In this document: positions 41,836 through 50,734 of the stretch, in pieces
Numbering within the stretch: position 1 is the stretch's first letter
Layout: each line of letters begins with the position of its first letter
Assembly: GCF_016862575.1 (NCBI RefSeq)
Contig: NZ_BONF01000041.1
Span: 58,241-122,240 of the forward strand
DNA: 64,000 nt
Reading direction: 5' to 3'
From: Catellatospora bangladeshensis
Lineage (GTDB): Bacteria > Actinomycetota > Actinomycetes > Mycobacteriales > Micromonosporaceae
The notes under the pieces: generated by a model
The model's database searches: none
Told to the model about the DNA's origin: nothing
The model's input: the letters and a program-made list of their open reading frames with translations, nothing else
Made by a program: the position numbers and the translations under genes

Positions 41836-44800
41836 GTGGACACGGCACGGCGTACGAACGGCAGCGGCTGGCGGGCACACGTGCCCAAGGTGTTCGCGAT
41901 CCTGCTCGGCATCCTCGCGGCGATCAGCGCGCTGGCCGCGCTCGGCGGCGCGATCGGGCACAGCACCCAGCCGCTGCGGCGGCTCATCGACGACGTGCTG
42001 GTGCCGGTCCCGGCCAACCTCGCCTACGCCGCCTTCATGGCCGTGCTCGCCGGGGCGACCGCGCGGCGCAAGCGGGTGGCCTGGTGGACGCTGGTCGTGT
42101 ACTTCGCCATCGACGTGGCCTCCAGCCTGCTCGCGCTCGGCGTGATCGCGCTCGTGCCGCGCGGTGAGCTGGTCGATGACGCGGGCGTGCCGCTGTTCAG
42201 CGGCTGGGGCCGGGTGGCCACCGGCGTCGCCGTGGTCGTCGGCGTCGCCGCGCTGGTCGTGCTGTTCCTGGCCCGGCGCGAGTTCTACGCCCGGGTGCGC
42301 AAGGGCGCGGTGCTCAAGGCGCTGGGCGTGTTCGCCGGTGTCGCCGCGGTCGGCATCGGCCTGGGCTACACCCTGGTCGCCACGTTCCCCGGCACGCTGC
42401 CCAGGGACGCGGGGGAGCAGCTGGCGTACGCCGCGGAGAAGGTGCTCGGCGGCGCGTTCGAGTTCGACGTGACCCGTATCGGGGCGGCCCCGGGCTGGGT
42501 GAACTTCATCCTCGGCCTGTTCGGCGCGATCGCCGTGTTCGCCGCGCTGTTCACGCTGCTGCGCTCGCAGCAGGTCAACGCGGCCCTGGAGCCCGGTGAC
42601 GAGGTGAAGGTGCGCGGGCTGCTGGACCGCTACGGCGAGCGCGACTCGCTGGGCTACTTCGCCACCCGCCGGGACAAGCTGGCCATCTTCGCGCCCAGCG
42701 GCAAGGCCGCCGTCACGTACCGGCCGGTCAACGGGGTGAGCCTGGCCGGCGGCGACCCGATCGGCGATCCGGAGGCGTGGGGCGCCGCGATCGACGCCTG
42801 GCTGGAGGAGGCGCGCAGTTACGCGTGGACCCCCGCGGCGATGGGCGCCAGCGAGGAGGGCGCCACGGCGTACCACAAGGCCGGGCTGAAGGTGCTGGAG
42901 CTGGGCGACGAGGCGATCCTGCTGACCGACCGCTACTCGCTGGACGGCCGGGAGATGCGCCAGGTGCGCCAGGCGGTCAACCGGGTCGAGCGCGCCGGGT
43001 ACACCGCGCAGGTGCGAAGGCACGCCGACATCCCGCCCGACGAGATGAAGGAGATCGCCGAGCTGGCCACCCGCTGGCGCGACACCGACAGCGAGCGCGG
43101 CTTCTCCATGGCGCTGGGCCGTATCGGCGACCCCAACGACGGCCGCTGCGTGCTGGTCGAGGCCCGTGACCGGGACGGCATCGCGCGCTCGCTGCTGTCG
43201 TTCAGCCCGTGGGGGCAGCACGGCCTGTCGCTGGACCTGATGCGCCGCGACCACGAGGCCGAGAACGGCGCGATGGAGTTCATGGTGACCGCGCTGATGA
43301 ACGCGGCGCCCAAGCTCGGCGTCGAGCGGGTGTCGCTGAACTTCGCGGTGTTCCGCGCCGTGTTCGAGGAGGGCGGCCGGATCGGCGCGGGGCCGGTGCT
43401 GCGGCTGTGGCGGCGCATCCTGATGTTCTTCTCCAAGTGGTGGCAGCTGGAGCAGCTGTACCGGTCGAACATCAAGTACCAGCCGGAGTGGGTGCCGCGC
43501 TTCCTGTGCTTCGGCGACCGGCGCGACCTGGCCAAGGTCGGCATGGCCTCGGCCATCGCGGAGGGCTTTCTGACCGTGCCGGGCACCCCGGTGGTGGAGC
43601 TGGACGCCACCGCCGCCCCGGTGCTGGAAGGGCTGCCCGCCCCGGCCACTCCCGCCGAGCTGGCCGGTGCGGCCCATGACGAAAGCGTCAACGAGCAGAT
43701 GGCGGTACGCCTGGCGAAGCTGGAGCGGCTGCGCGCCGACGGCGTCGACCCGTACCCGGTGGGCTTCCATCCGACCGCGACCTGCGGCGGGATCCGAGCC
43801 GGGCACCCGGACACGCCCGCCGACACGCGCACCGGGGACCGGGTCTCGGTCGCGGGCCGGCTGATGCTGCAGCGCGACCACGGGCACCTGGTCTTCGCCA
43901 CGATCCGGGACTGGAGCGGCGACCTGCAGCTGATGCTGGACCGCGACATCGAAGCCTGGACCGCCGCGGTGGACATCGGCGACCACGTCGGGGTCACCGG
44001 CGAGGTGGTCACCACGAAACGCGGCGAGCTGTCGGTGCACGTGGACACCTGGGAGATCACCGGCAAGTGCCTGCGCCCGCTGCCGGACAAGCACGGCGGC
44101 CTGGCCGACCAGGAGGCGAAGGTGCGCCAGCGCTACCTGGACCTGATCACCAGCGCCGACGCCCGCACGCTGCTGCGGGCGCGCAGCGCGGCCGTGCACA
44201 GCCTGCGCCAGTCGTTCACCGGGCGCGGCTTCATCGAGGTCGAGACGCCGATCCTGCAGCGCATCCACGGCGGCGCCAACGCCCGCCCGTTCACCACCCA
44301 CATCAACGCCTACGACCTGCGCCTCTACCTGCGCATCGCGCCGGAGCTGTACCTGAAGCGGCTGGCCGTGGGCGGCGTGGAGAAGGTGTTCGAGCTGGGC
44401 CGCACCTTCCGCAACGAGGGCGTGGACTACAAGCACAACCCCGAGTTCTCCATGCTGGAGGCGTATCAGGCGTACGCCGACTACGACTCGATGCTGACGC
44501 TGACCCGCGAGGTGGTGCAGCAGGCGGCGCTGGCCGCCAACGGCGAATGCGTGATCATGCACGACGGGCAGCCGCACGACGTGTCGGGGCAGTGGTCGGT
44601 GCGCACGGTGGACGAGGCGATCTCGGCCGCGCTCGGCGAGGAGATCACCGCCGACACCGACGTGGAGAAGCTGCGCAAGCTGTGCGACGCGGCGAAGATC
44701 CCGTACGACCCGAAGTGGGGCCGCGGCGCGGTGGTGCTGGAGATGTACGAGCGCCTGGTCGAGGAGAAGACCGTCCTGCCGACGTTCTACAAGGACTTCC

Positions 44801-45135
44801 CGACCGACGTGTCGCCGCTGACCAGGCAGAGCCGGGTGGACGCGCGCCTGGCCGAACGCTGGGACCTGGTCGCCTTCGGCACCGAGCTGGGCACCGCGTA
44901 CTCCGAGCTGACCGACCCGATCGAGCAGCGCCGCCGCCTCACCGAGCAGTCCCTGCTCGCCGCCGGCGGCGACCCCGAGGCCATGGAACTCGACGAGGAC
45001 TTCCTGCAGGCGCTGGAGTACGCGATGCCGCCCACGGGCGGCCTCGGCATCGGGGTGGACCGGCTGGTGATGCTGCTGACCGGCCGCTCCATCCGCGAGA
45101 CGCTGCCGTTCCCCCTGGTCCGCGCCACCCGCTAA
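41836..45135 (+). CDS. lysX: Bifunctional lysyl-phosphatidylglycerol synthase / lysyl-tRNA synthetase
   Basis: A 1099-residue LysX (M. tuberculosis LysX is a similar fusion). An N-terminal membrane part with about six helices (1-245) is followed by the DUF2156 MprF-type transferase domain (about 255-575), an OB-fold (about 650-740) and the class II LysRS core with motif 2 FRNEGVDYKHNPEFSML (about 857) and motif 3 GLGIGVDRL (about 1068). It charges tRNA-Lys and transfers lysine to phosphatidylglycerol, giving a positive surface that resists cationic peptides. GTG 41836 with GAGGTG upstream. Confidence 0.95.
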   Translation: MDTARRTNGSGWRAHVPKVFAILLGILAAISALAALGGAIGHSTQPLRRLIDDVLVPVPANLAYAAFMAVLAGATARRKRVAWWTLVVYFAIDVASSLLALGVIALVPRGELVDDAGVPLFSGWGRVATGVAVVVGVAALVVLFLARREFYARVRKGAVLKALGVFAGVAAVGIGLGYTLVATFPGTLPRDAGEQLAYAAEKVLGGAFEFDVTRIGAAPGWVNFILGLFGAIAVFAALFTLLRSQQVNAALEPGDEVKVRGLLDRYGERDSLGYFATRRDKLAIFAPSGKAAVTYRPVNGVSLAGGDPIGDPEAWGAAIDAWLEEARSYAWTPAAMGASEEGATAYHKAGLKVLELGDEAILLTDRYSLDGREMRQVRQAVNRVERAGYTAQVRRHADIPPDEMKEIAELATRWRDTDSERGFSMALGRIGDPNDGRCVLVEARDRDGIARSLLSFSPWGQHGLSLDLMRRDHEAENGAMEFMVTALMNAAPKLGVERVSLNFAVFRAVFEEGGRIGAGPVLRLWRRILMFFSKWWQLEQLYRSNIKYQPEWVPRFLCFGDRRDLAKVGMASAIAEGFLTVPGTPVVELDATAAPVLEGLPAPATPAELAGAAHDESVNEQMAVRLAKLERLRADGVDPYPVGFHPTATCGGIRAGHPDTPADTRTGDRVSVAGRLMLQRDHGHLVFATIRDWSGDLQLMLDRDIEAWTAAVDIGDHVGVTGEVVTTKRGELSVHVDTWEITGKCLRPLPDKHGGLADQEAKVRQRYLDLITSADARTLLRARSAAVHSLRQSFTGRGFIEVETPILQRIHGGANARPFTTHINAYDLRLYLRIAPELYLKRLAVGGVEKVFELGRTFRNEGVDYKHNPEFSMLEAYQAYADYDSMLTLTREVVQQAALAANGECVIMHDGQPHDVSGQWSVRTVDEAISAALGEEITADTDVEKLRKLCDAAKIPYDPKWGRGAVVLEMYERLVEEKTVLPTFYKDFPTDVSPLTRQSRVDARLAERWDLVAFGTELGTAYSELTDPIEQRRRLTEQSLLAAGGDPEAMELDEDFLQALEYAMPPTGGLGIGVDRLVMLLTGRSIRETLPFPLVRATR

Positions 45136-45139
45136 AGCA

Positions 45140-45192
45140 AAGGAAGGGCACCTTCTTAACGCTATGCGTAGAGGAAGGTGCCCTTCTTAACG
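45140..45192. repeat. Dispersed repeat R4, copy b (53 bp), likely terminator
   Basis: Starts AAGGAAGGGCACCTTCTTAAC and continues with TACGTAG-like spacer and AGGAAGGTGCCCTTCTTAAC, four bases after the lysX stop. Either arm set can form a GC-rich hairpin ending in TT, so it may terminate lysX. Same length as copy a at 34760. Confidence 0.75.
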
Positions 45193-45257
45193 TGAAACCA
45201 TCTGCCCCTTTTGGACAATTTCGTTATGGTGCAGGTACGTAGGCCGCAGGAGGCAGC

Positions 45258-46190
45258 ATGCGTACCGGTTCGGCATCGGGCGGTGGGGGACGGCTGGCCG
45301 CCGTCGCCGTCGTGGTGGTCCTCGGGCTCCTCGGCGCCGGCTTCCTGCTCGGCCAGCTCACCGGCGGGCGTGATCCGGTGGCCAAACGCGACTCGCCCGC
45401 GCCGGACCGGCCCTCGCGGGCCCGCCTCGCGCCGCCGCCCGCCCGGATGCCCCCGCCGCTGCCGCCCCGCGAGCAGCCGGTCAGCGGCCCGAACCACCCG
45501 CCGCTGCCCGCCGAGCAGGGCGGCCCGTTCGGCAGCCGGTTCACCACCGGCACGCCCGAGGTGGCGCTCACCTTCGACGACGGCCCGCACCCGCAGTGGA
45601 CCCCGCAGGTGCTCACCATGCTGGCCGACTACGGCGTCAAGGCGACCTTCTGCCTGGTGGGCACCAAGGCCGCGAAGTATCCGCAGCTCGTACGCGACAT
45701 CGCCGCCGCCGGCCACACGCTGTGCAACCACAGCTGGGACCACGACATGGCGCTGGGCATGCGTGACGAGCAGGCGGTGCTGGCCGATCTGGAGCGGGCC
45801 AACGCCGCCATCCGCGCGGCGGTGCCGGGGGCGCGCATCTCCTACTTCCGCCAGCCGGGCGGCTTCTGGTCCAAGCGCGTGGTCGAGGCCGCGCACCGAC
45901 TGGGCATGACCTCGCTGCACTGGCGGGTCGATCCCCAGGACTGGGACTCCTCACCGGCCTACCGCATCGCCTCGGACGTGAACTCGCAGACCGTGCCCGG
46001 CGCGATCGTGCTGCTGCACGACGGGGGCGGCGACCGCCGCAGCACGCTGGCCGCGCTGCGGACCATCCTGCCGCACCTGCTGACCCGGTTCCACCTGGCC
46101 GCGCTGCCCCCGGGACGCGACGCGCCCCGGGAGTCCGAGTCGGCTGACTCGGACGCCCGGGGCGGCGGCAATCGGTGGTTTCCGAACTGA
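45258..46190 (+). CDS. Polysaccharide deacetylase (NodB domain)
   Basis: A 310-residue exported CE4 esterase. A signal anchor (about 11-34) and a long Pro/Arg linker (to about 95) precede the NodB domain: TFDDGP (Asp107/Asp108), HxxxH in NHSWDH (His158, His162), RQPGG and LLHDGGG. It deacetylates N-acetylglucosamine in peptidoglycan or other polymers; the context fits peptidoglycan. ATG 45258 with GCAGGAGG upstream. Next to lysX, whose product also alters the envelope. Confidence 0.93.
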   Translation: MRTGSASGGGGRLAAVAVVVVLGLLGAGFLLGQLTGGRDPVAKRDSPAPDRPSRARLAPPPARMPPPLPPREQPVSGPNHPPLPAEQGGPFGSRFTTGTPEVALTFDDGPHPQWTPQVLTMLADYGVKATFCLVGTKAAKYPQLVRDIAAAGHTLCNHSWDHDMALGMRDEQAVLADLERANAAIRAAVPGARISYFRQPGGFWSKRVVEAAHRLGMTSLHWRVDPQDWDSSPAYRIASDVNSQTVPGAIVLLHDGGGDRRSTLAALRTILPHLLTRFHLAALPPGRDAPRESESADSDARGGGNRWFPN

Positions 46191-46192
46191 CG

Positions 46193-47146
46193 TCAGTTCG
46201 TCAGCGCGTCCACGACCTGCTGGGCGCGCGTCTCGTGCTTGGCGTAGTGGTACGGGAACGCCGACACCTGGACCTCCTGGATGGCCAGGGTGAGCGGCAT
46301 GTCCTGCCAGCCCTGCACGTTCTTCAGGGCGTTGTAGAACTGGGTGGCCGCGTACTTCGGCTGCATCAGGTCCTTGACGGTGCCCCAGCCGGAGGTCGGG
46401 CGCTGCTGGAACAGGCCGACCGAGTCGTGGTCGGAGCCCTCACCCTGGTTGGTGTAGTTGTACGACTCCGCGTAGACCGTGCTGGCCAGGTTGTACAGCT
46501 GGCTCTCCTGCATCGCGCAGGCGATCGCCGCCACGTACGCCCGCTTGGGCAGGCCCAGCTCCTTACCGGCCTGCACGATGGCCTGCGCGTTGCGCATCTG
46601 CACCATGTCCAGGCCCGCGACCGGGCGCAGCACGGGCTGCGCGGCGGCCTTCGGCTTGGCGGGGGCCTTGGGGGCCGCGGCCTTCGGCGCCGCCTTCGGG
46701 GCGGCCTTGGGCGCCGCCGCCTTGGGGGCGGTCTTGGGTGCGGCCTTCGGGGCCGCCTGGGTAGCCGCCTTGGGAGCGGCCTCGACGGCAGCCTTCGGGG
46801 CCGCCTTGGGGGCCGCCTTCGGGGCGGTCTCCACCGGCGCGGTGCCGGTGGTCGTACGGGTCATCGAGCGGGTGGCCGCGTTCTCGGCCTCGACTCGGCT
46901 CACGCTCGCCGTGTGCAGGTTTACCTTCTCGTCGGGAGCGGCGTTGGCCGCCACTCCGCCGGCCGCCGCGACGCCCAGGGCGCCGACCAGGCCGGTCACT
47001 GCCATCAGCTTCCGCGAGTCGGCGGCCGAGAAGAGCGGGCCGAACCGCTTGGTGAGGGACTTGAAAGGGCTGGACAGGGGGTTCTGGCGAGCCGGGGCGC
47101 GGTGACGCCCGATCTCGCGCTGCTCGTGTGCTCCGTTGCCACGCAT
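46193..47146 (-). CDS. Secreted lysozyme-fold protein with Lys/Ala/Pro linker
   Basis: A 317-residue secreted protein. Charged N-terminus, membrane segment (about 48-70) and then about 60 residues of repeated PKAA, TAPKAA and PKAAAPKA, a basic linker that could bind wall polymers or DNA. The C-terminal domain (about 172-317) has AIVQAGKELGLPKRAYVAAIACAMQES, SDHDSVGLFQQRPTSGWG, and HYAKHE, matching an actinobacterial secreted hydrolase family of the goose-lysozyme/transglycosylase type with Glu in MQES as probable catalytic residue. ATG 47144. Ends in convergence with the deacetylase gene, three bases apart. Confidence 0.85.
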   Translation of the reverse strand: MRGNGAHEQREIGRHRAPARQNPLSSPFKSLTKRFGPLFSAADSRKLMAVTGLVGALGVAAAGGVAANAAPDEKVNLHTASVSRVEAENAATRSMTRTTTGTAPVETAPKAAPKAAPKAAVEAAPKAATQAAPKAAPKTAPKAAAPKAAPKAAPKAAAPKAPAKPKAAAQPVLRPVAGLDMVQMRNAQAIVQAGKELGLPKRAYVAAIACAMQESQLYNLASTVYAESYNYTNQGEGSDHDSVGLFQQRPTSGWGTVKDLMQPKYAATQFYNALKNVQGWQDMPLTLAIQEVQVSAFPYHYAKHETRAQQVVDALTN

Positions 47147-47376
47147 TCGCCGAGCTTAGAAAGCCGATCGACGGGTGCCCACCCGCAAATGGTGACCGGA
47201 GCCACCGCTGAGCGTGAAAACAGCGCAGGTCACCGCCTTCTTAGGGGCGTTCGGGGATTGTTGATGTAGTACTTTCGGACGATGGCAATACGGACATATC
47301 ACGCTCAGACAATGCCGTAACAATCATCCTGATTGCGGACTAAAACGGACACCAGGTCGGATCGTGCGGAGGCGCC
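47147..47376. other. Divergent promoter region, 230 bp
   Basis: AT-richer than its surroundings from about 47250 to 47350. It must contain promoters for both flanking genes. On the minus strand the ~100-base leader of the lysozyme-fold gene has GC-rich stems (GGGTGGGCACCC and GGTGACCTG...). I compared it with the c-di-AMP riboswitch, which often precedes such genes, without finding a convincing match. Confidence 0.4.
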
Positions 47377-48123
47377 ATGGACTGGAACCTGCTCGCCTGC
47401 GCCCGGCACCACCTGACCTATGCCCCGGACGAGCCCGAGCTACACGAGCACCTGCGGGTGACGACCGTCGACGGCCCCGCCTGGCGCTGCCTGCGCTGCG
47501 GTGACTTCGTGCCCGGCGCGCCCCGCGCCGCAGGCCCGGCCGACGAGGCCCCCGTGCCGCTGCGCGGCCAGCTGCTGCGCGACGCGGTGGTGCTGCGGGC
47601 GCTGGCCGTCGAGCGGCTGCTGCGCGGCCTGCTGCTGCTCACCGGGGCGTACGGGCTCTGGCGGCTCGGCGGCGCGCTGCCCGCCGTACGGGAGGCGTTC
47701 GACCAGGACCTGCCGCTGCTCCAGCCGCTCGCCGACCGCATGCACTGGAATCTGGCCGACTCGCCCCTGGTGCACCTGGTCCGCAGCGCGCTCGCGGCCC
47801 GGCCGCAGACGCTGACCTGGATCGCCGCCGCGCTGGCCGCATACGGCCTGCTGCAGCTCGCCGAAGCGGCCGGCCTGTGGCTGCTGCGCCGCTGGGGCGA
47901 GTACCTGACCGCGGTGGCCACGGCGCTGTTCATCCCGCTGGAGGTGTACGAACTCGTGGAGCGGGTGACCTGGGTCCGGATCGCCGCGCTGCTGGTCAAC
48001 ATCGGCGCGGTGGTGTTCATCGTCTACCGCAAGCGCCTGTTCGGGCTGCGCGGCGGGCGGGCGGCGTACGACGCCGAACGCCATCAGGCCAGCCTGCTCC
48101 AGGTCATCCGCGCGGCGGCCTGA
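47377..48123 (+). CDS. DUF2127-type membrane protein with zinc-ribbon-like start
   Basis: A 248-residue protein. Cys8, His11-His12 and Cys37-x2-Cys40 in the first 42 residues could bind zinc. Helices follow at about 78-100, 142-168 and 178-220, with LLRRWGEYLTAVATALFIPLEVYEL typical of DUF2127. Function unknown. ATG 47377 has GGAGG nine bases upstream. Convergent with the DUF937 gene across a strong hairpin. Confidence 0.8.
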   Translation: MDWNLLACARHHLTYAPDEPELHEHLRVTTVDGPAWRCLRCGDFVPGAPRAAGPADEAPVPLRGQLLRDAVVLRALAVERLLRGLLLLTGAYGLWRLGGALPAVREAFDQDLPLLQPLADRMHWNLADSPLVHLVRSALAARPQTLTWIAAALAAYGLLQLAEAAGLWLLRRWGEYLTAVATALFIPLEVYELVERVTWVRIAALLVNIGAVVFIVYRKRLFGLRGGRAAYDAERHQASLLQVIRAAA

Positions 48124-48135
48124 CAGGTGTGAAGA

Positions 48136-48172
48136 CGCCGGGGCGCCCGTCACGTGGACGGGCGCCCCGGCG
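48136..48172. terminator. Bidirectional hairpin terminator
   Basis: Perfect 16-base arms (48136-48151 and 48157-48172) around ACGTG between two convergent stop codons. Confidence 0.82.
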
Positions 48173-48183
48173 CAGGTGTTCGG

Positions 48184-48591
48184 TCACTGACCGAAGAGCC
48201 TGCCCATCATCTGCTGCGCCTGCTGCGGGTCGGGCAGCTGCCCGTCGGGCGTGGCCTGGTTGACCAGCTCCGGCAGCACCTTGGCGAGCTGGTCGGCGGC
48301 CTGGCGCGGCGTCGTGCCGGCCTCCTGCGCCACGTGCTCGATCGTGCCGCCGCCCAGCGCCTGCTGCAGCTGTGCGCCGGTGACGTTCTGGTTCTGGCCC
48401 GTACCCACCCAGGACTGCACCTGGGGGCCGAGGCCCGACTTGCTCAACTGGTCGACCAGACCACTGAGGTTGGCCTGCTGCCCACCGCCGCCCTGGCCGC
48501 CCCCGGACATCTGACTGAACAGGCCCTTGAGCAGGCTTTGGATCTGCGGGTCGCTCATCAGCTTCATGATCTGGTTGAGGTCGACTGCCAT
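48184..48591 (-). CDS. DUF937 / YidB-like protein
   Basis: A 135-residue soluble protein. NQIMKLMSDPQIQSLLKGLF, then a Gly/Gln-rich linker, then GLVDQLSKSGLGPQVQSWVG and IEHVAQEAGTTPRQAADQLAKVLPELVNQ: the DUF937 pattern of helical repeats. Function unknown. ATG 48589; the C-terminal Gln-rich tail is typical. Confidence 0.88.
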   Translation of the reverse strand: MAVDLNQIMKLMSDPQIQSLLKGLFSQMSGGGQGGGGQQANLSGLVDQLSKSGLGPQVQSWVGTGQNQNVTGAQLQQALGGGTIEHVAQEAGTTPRQAADQLAKVLPELVNQATPDGQLPDPQQAQQMMGRLFGQ

Positions 48592-48714
48592 TTTCCGTTA
48601 CCCCCGTGTTCGGAGCGGGATGCTCTTCCCCGACCCTAGGGGGCCGCCCTGCCCAAGGGGGCAAAAGCCATGAAATCCCTTCGCGAACGGCCTCATCTGC
48701 GCAGAATGTGCCGC

Positions 48715-49110
48715 ATGACGGAATACACCGATGAAGAGCGAAAGACCCTGCGCACCGCCGCCTTCGGCGCCGTGTTCCTGGTCTCGCACGCCGATCCCGG
48801 CTTCTTCGCCAGCTTCAAGGAGAGCATCGTGGGCGCCAAGGCGCTCGCCGGCGCCTCGCCCGACCTGCAGGCCGTCTTCAAGGCCGGCGGCCTGCCCGAG
48901 GTGCCCAAGGGCTCACCGGCCGAGATGGAGTCCGGCGTGCTGGCCGCCCTGCAGCAGTCCACCGGCATCCTCGCCAAGGACCCGCAGGACCTGGCCGAGT
49001 TCCGCGCCGTCATCACCAGCGCCTGCGACCAGGTCGCCGCCGCCTCCGGCGGCGTGAAGGACACCGAGACCACCGCCATCACCAAGGTCAAATCCGCCCT
49101 AGGCGCCTGA
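48715..49110 (+). CDS. Conserved-looking small alpha-helical protein, unknown
   Basis: A 131-residue protein from ATG 48715 (MTEYTDEERKTLRTAAFG). It is largely helical and has no membrane segment. I have seen similar actinobacterial hypotheticals starting with TDEERKxLRTAAFGAVxLVS but recall no function. Repeat R3b begins 11 bases after the stop. Confidence 0.75.
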   Translation: MTEYTDEERKTLRTAAFGAVFLVSHADPGFFASFKESIVGAKALAGASPDLQAVFKAGGLPEVPKGSPAEMESGVLAALQQSTGILAKDPQDLAEFRAVITSACDQVAAASGGVKDTETTAITKVKSALGA

Positions 49111-49120
49111 CCCACAGTCC

Positions 49121-49203
49121 CCAAGATCGTCCGACTTGCCTGGCAGATGGGCGTATCCCGGCTCAAGGTACCCCCATCTGCCAGGCAACTTCGATGATCG
49201 AGG
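49121..49203. repeat. Dispersed palindromic repeat R3, copy b (83 bp)
   Basis: Left part CCAAGATCGTCCGACTTG, right part ending ACTTCGATGATCGAGG, with CCTGGCAGATGGGCG and CCCATCTGCCAGGCA in the arms. It runs into a tandem of three 18-19-base units (49192-49247) that reach the stop of the IclR gene. Confidence 0.85.
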
Positions 49204-49247
49204 GCGGGTTCGACGATCGAGGGCGGGTTCGAGGGTCGAGGGCGGGG

Positions 49248-50018
49248 TCAGGTGAGGAGGTGGGCGGCGGCGGTCAGGGCGGCGGCGTGGTGGTGGAGGT
49301 CGGCGAGGATGTCGGCCTCGGTGGTGGGGCGCAGGCGGGCCAGGGGGATGGAGACGCTGATGGCGTCGACGGCCGGGCGGCGCAGGGGGACGGCGACGGC
49401 CAGGCACATGATGCCCTCGGTGTTCTCCTCGCGGTCGACGGCGTGGCCGTGGTCACGGATCGTGGCCAGCTCGGCGTGCAGGGCCTCGGGGGTCGTCACG
49501 GTGTGGGCGGTGAGGGCGGGCAGGGGCCAGTCGAGGAGGCGGTCCACGTCGGCGTCGGTGCGCTGGGCGAGCAGCGCCTTGCCCAGTGCGGTGGCATGCG
49601 CGGGCAGGCGGCGGCCGATCGCGCTGAACAGGCGCAGCGGGTGGGCCGACTCCCGTTTCGCTATGTAAACGACGTTCGGCCCGTCGAGGCGGCCCAGGTG
49701 GACCGTCTCGCCGAAGCGCTCGGCGAGCGCGTCGAGGGTGGCGTTGACCAGGCCGAGCGCGTCGTCGCTGTCCAGGTACGCGGCGCCGACCTGCAGCGCG
49801 CGTACGCCGAGGCCGAAGCGGGTGCCGGTGGGGTCCGTCTCCACCCAGCCGCGCCGGCTCATCGTGCGCAGCAGGCCGTGCAGGCTGCTCTTGGGGATGT
49901 CCAGCTCGCGGGCCAGCTCGACCAGCCCGCGCGGGCCCCCGGCGGCGAGCGCCTCCAGCAGCTCCAGCGTGCGGTCGGCGGACTTCACCGGTGGGCGGGC
50001 GGCCCCCTGCTGGTTCAT
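49248..50018 (-). CDS. IclR-family transcriptional regulator
   Basis: A 256-residue regulator. The N-terminal winged HTH (LVELARELDIPKSSLHGLL) and the C-terminal ligand-binding domain (LGRLDGPNVVYIAKRES, LPAHATALGKALLA, CLAVAVPL) are intact. Adjacent and divergent to the Entner-Doudoroff genes, it is probably their repressor, with KDPG, KDG or a related acid as inducer (inference). ATG 50016 with AAGGGA upstream is preferred to the TTG two codons earlier. Confidence 0.92.
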   Translation of the reverse strand: MNQQGAARPPVKSADRTLELLEALAAGGPRGLVELARELDIPKSSLHGLLRTMSRRGWVETDPTGTRFGLGVRALQVGAAYLDSDDALGLVNATLDALAERFGETVHLGRLDGPNVVYIAKRESAHPLRLFSAIGRRLPAHATALGKALLAQRTDADVDRLLDWPLPALTAHTVTTPEALHAELATIRDHGHAVDREENTEGIMCLAVAVPLRRPAVDAISVSIPLARLRPTTEADILADLHHHAAALTAAAHLLT

Positions 50019-50044
50019 TGCCAATCCCTTCGTCCGCCACTAGG

Positions 50045-50078
50045 GTCACATACGTGACTGTAGTTCACCAACATGAAC
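50045..50078. promoter_or_regulatory. Two palindromes in the iclR-eda intergenic region
   Basis: GTCAC-ATAC-GTGAC (50045-50058) is a perfect repeat overlapping the eda start codon; GTTCA-N6-TGAAC (50063-50078) lies just inside the gene. The second is of the type bound by IclR-family proteins, so both are candidate operators for the divergent regulator. Confidence 0.5.
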
Positions 50079-50734
50079 ACTCATCTGACATCGCCACCGT
50101 GCTGGCCGGTGACCGGCTGCTGCCGGTGGTCATCCTTCCTGATGCCGCCGCGGCCGAGCCGCTGGCCGCCGCCCTCACCTCGGGCGGCCTGCGCTCCATC
50201 GAGGTCACCCTGCGCACCCCGGCCGCGATCGACGCGATCAAGCGGCTGGCCGCCTCGTCCGAGCTGCTCGTCGGGGCGGGCACGGTGCTCACCCCGGACC
50301 AGGCGGAGCGGGCCGTCGAGGCGGGCGCGCGTTACGTCGTGTGCCCCGGCTTCAGCGCCGCGGTGGTACGCCGCTGCCAGGAGCTGGACGTGCCGGTGTT
50401 CCCCGGCGTGGCCACCCCGACCGAGATCCAGATGGCGCTGGAGGCGGGCCTGACCGCGGTCAAGTTCTTCCCGGCCGAGCAGCTCGGCGGCGCCCCGATG
50501 GTCAAGGCGCTGTCCGCCCCGTTCCCCGGCATGCGCTTCGTGCCCACCGGCGGGGTCACCACCGCCAACCTGGGGGCATACCTGTCCGTTCCGGCCGTGC
50601 TGGCCGTCGGCGGGACCTGGATGGTCGCCGCCGACCTGCTCAAGGCCGGCGACTACGCCGAGATCACCCGCCGCACCGCCGCCGCCGTGGCCGCCGCGCG
50701 GGAGCTGACCGAGGGGGCCGACGATGCCCGTTGA
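50054..50734 (+). CDS. eda: KDPG/KHG aldolase
   Basis: A 226-residue class I aldolase that cleaves 2-keto-3-deoxy-6-phosphogluconate to pyruvate and glyceraldehyde-3-phosphate. Glu50 (IEVTLRT), Pro-Gly in CPGF and the Schiff-base Lys137 (AVKFFPAE) are in place. GTG 50054 gives the family-length protein. It overlaps the KDG kinase gene by 11 bases, so the two are translationally coupled. Confidence 0.93.
   Translation: MTVVHQHEHSSDIATVLAGDRLLPVVILPDAAAAEPLAAALTSGGLRSIEVTLRTPAAIDAIKRLAASSELLVGAGTVLTPDQAERAVEAGARYVVCPGFSAAVVRRCQELDVPVFPGVATPTEIQMALEAGLTAVKFFPAEQLGGAPMVKALSAPFPGMRFVPTGGVTTANLGAYLSVPAVLAVGGTWMVAADLLKAGDYAEITRRTAAAVAAARELTEGADDAR

Noticed and set aside
47147..47280. c-di-AMP (ydaO) riboswitch before the lysozyme-fold gene
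   Set aside because: Expected from related genes, but the conserved core could not be aligned by eye; left as an open question for a covariance-model search.
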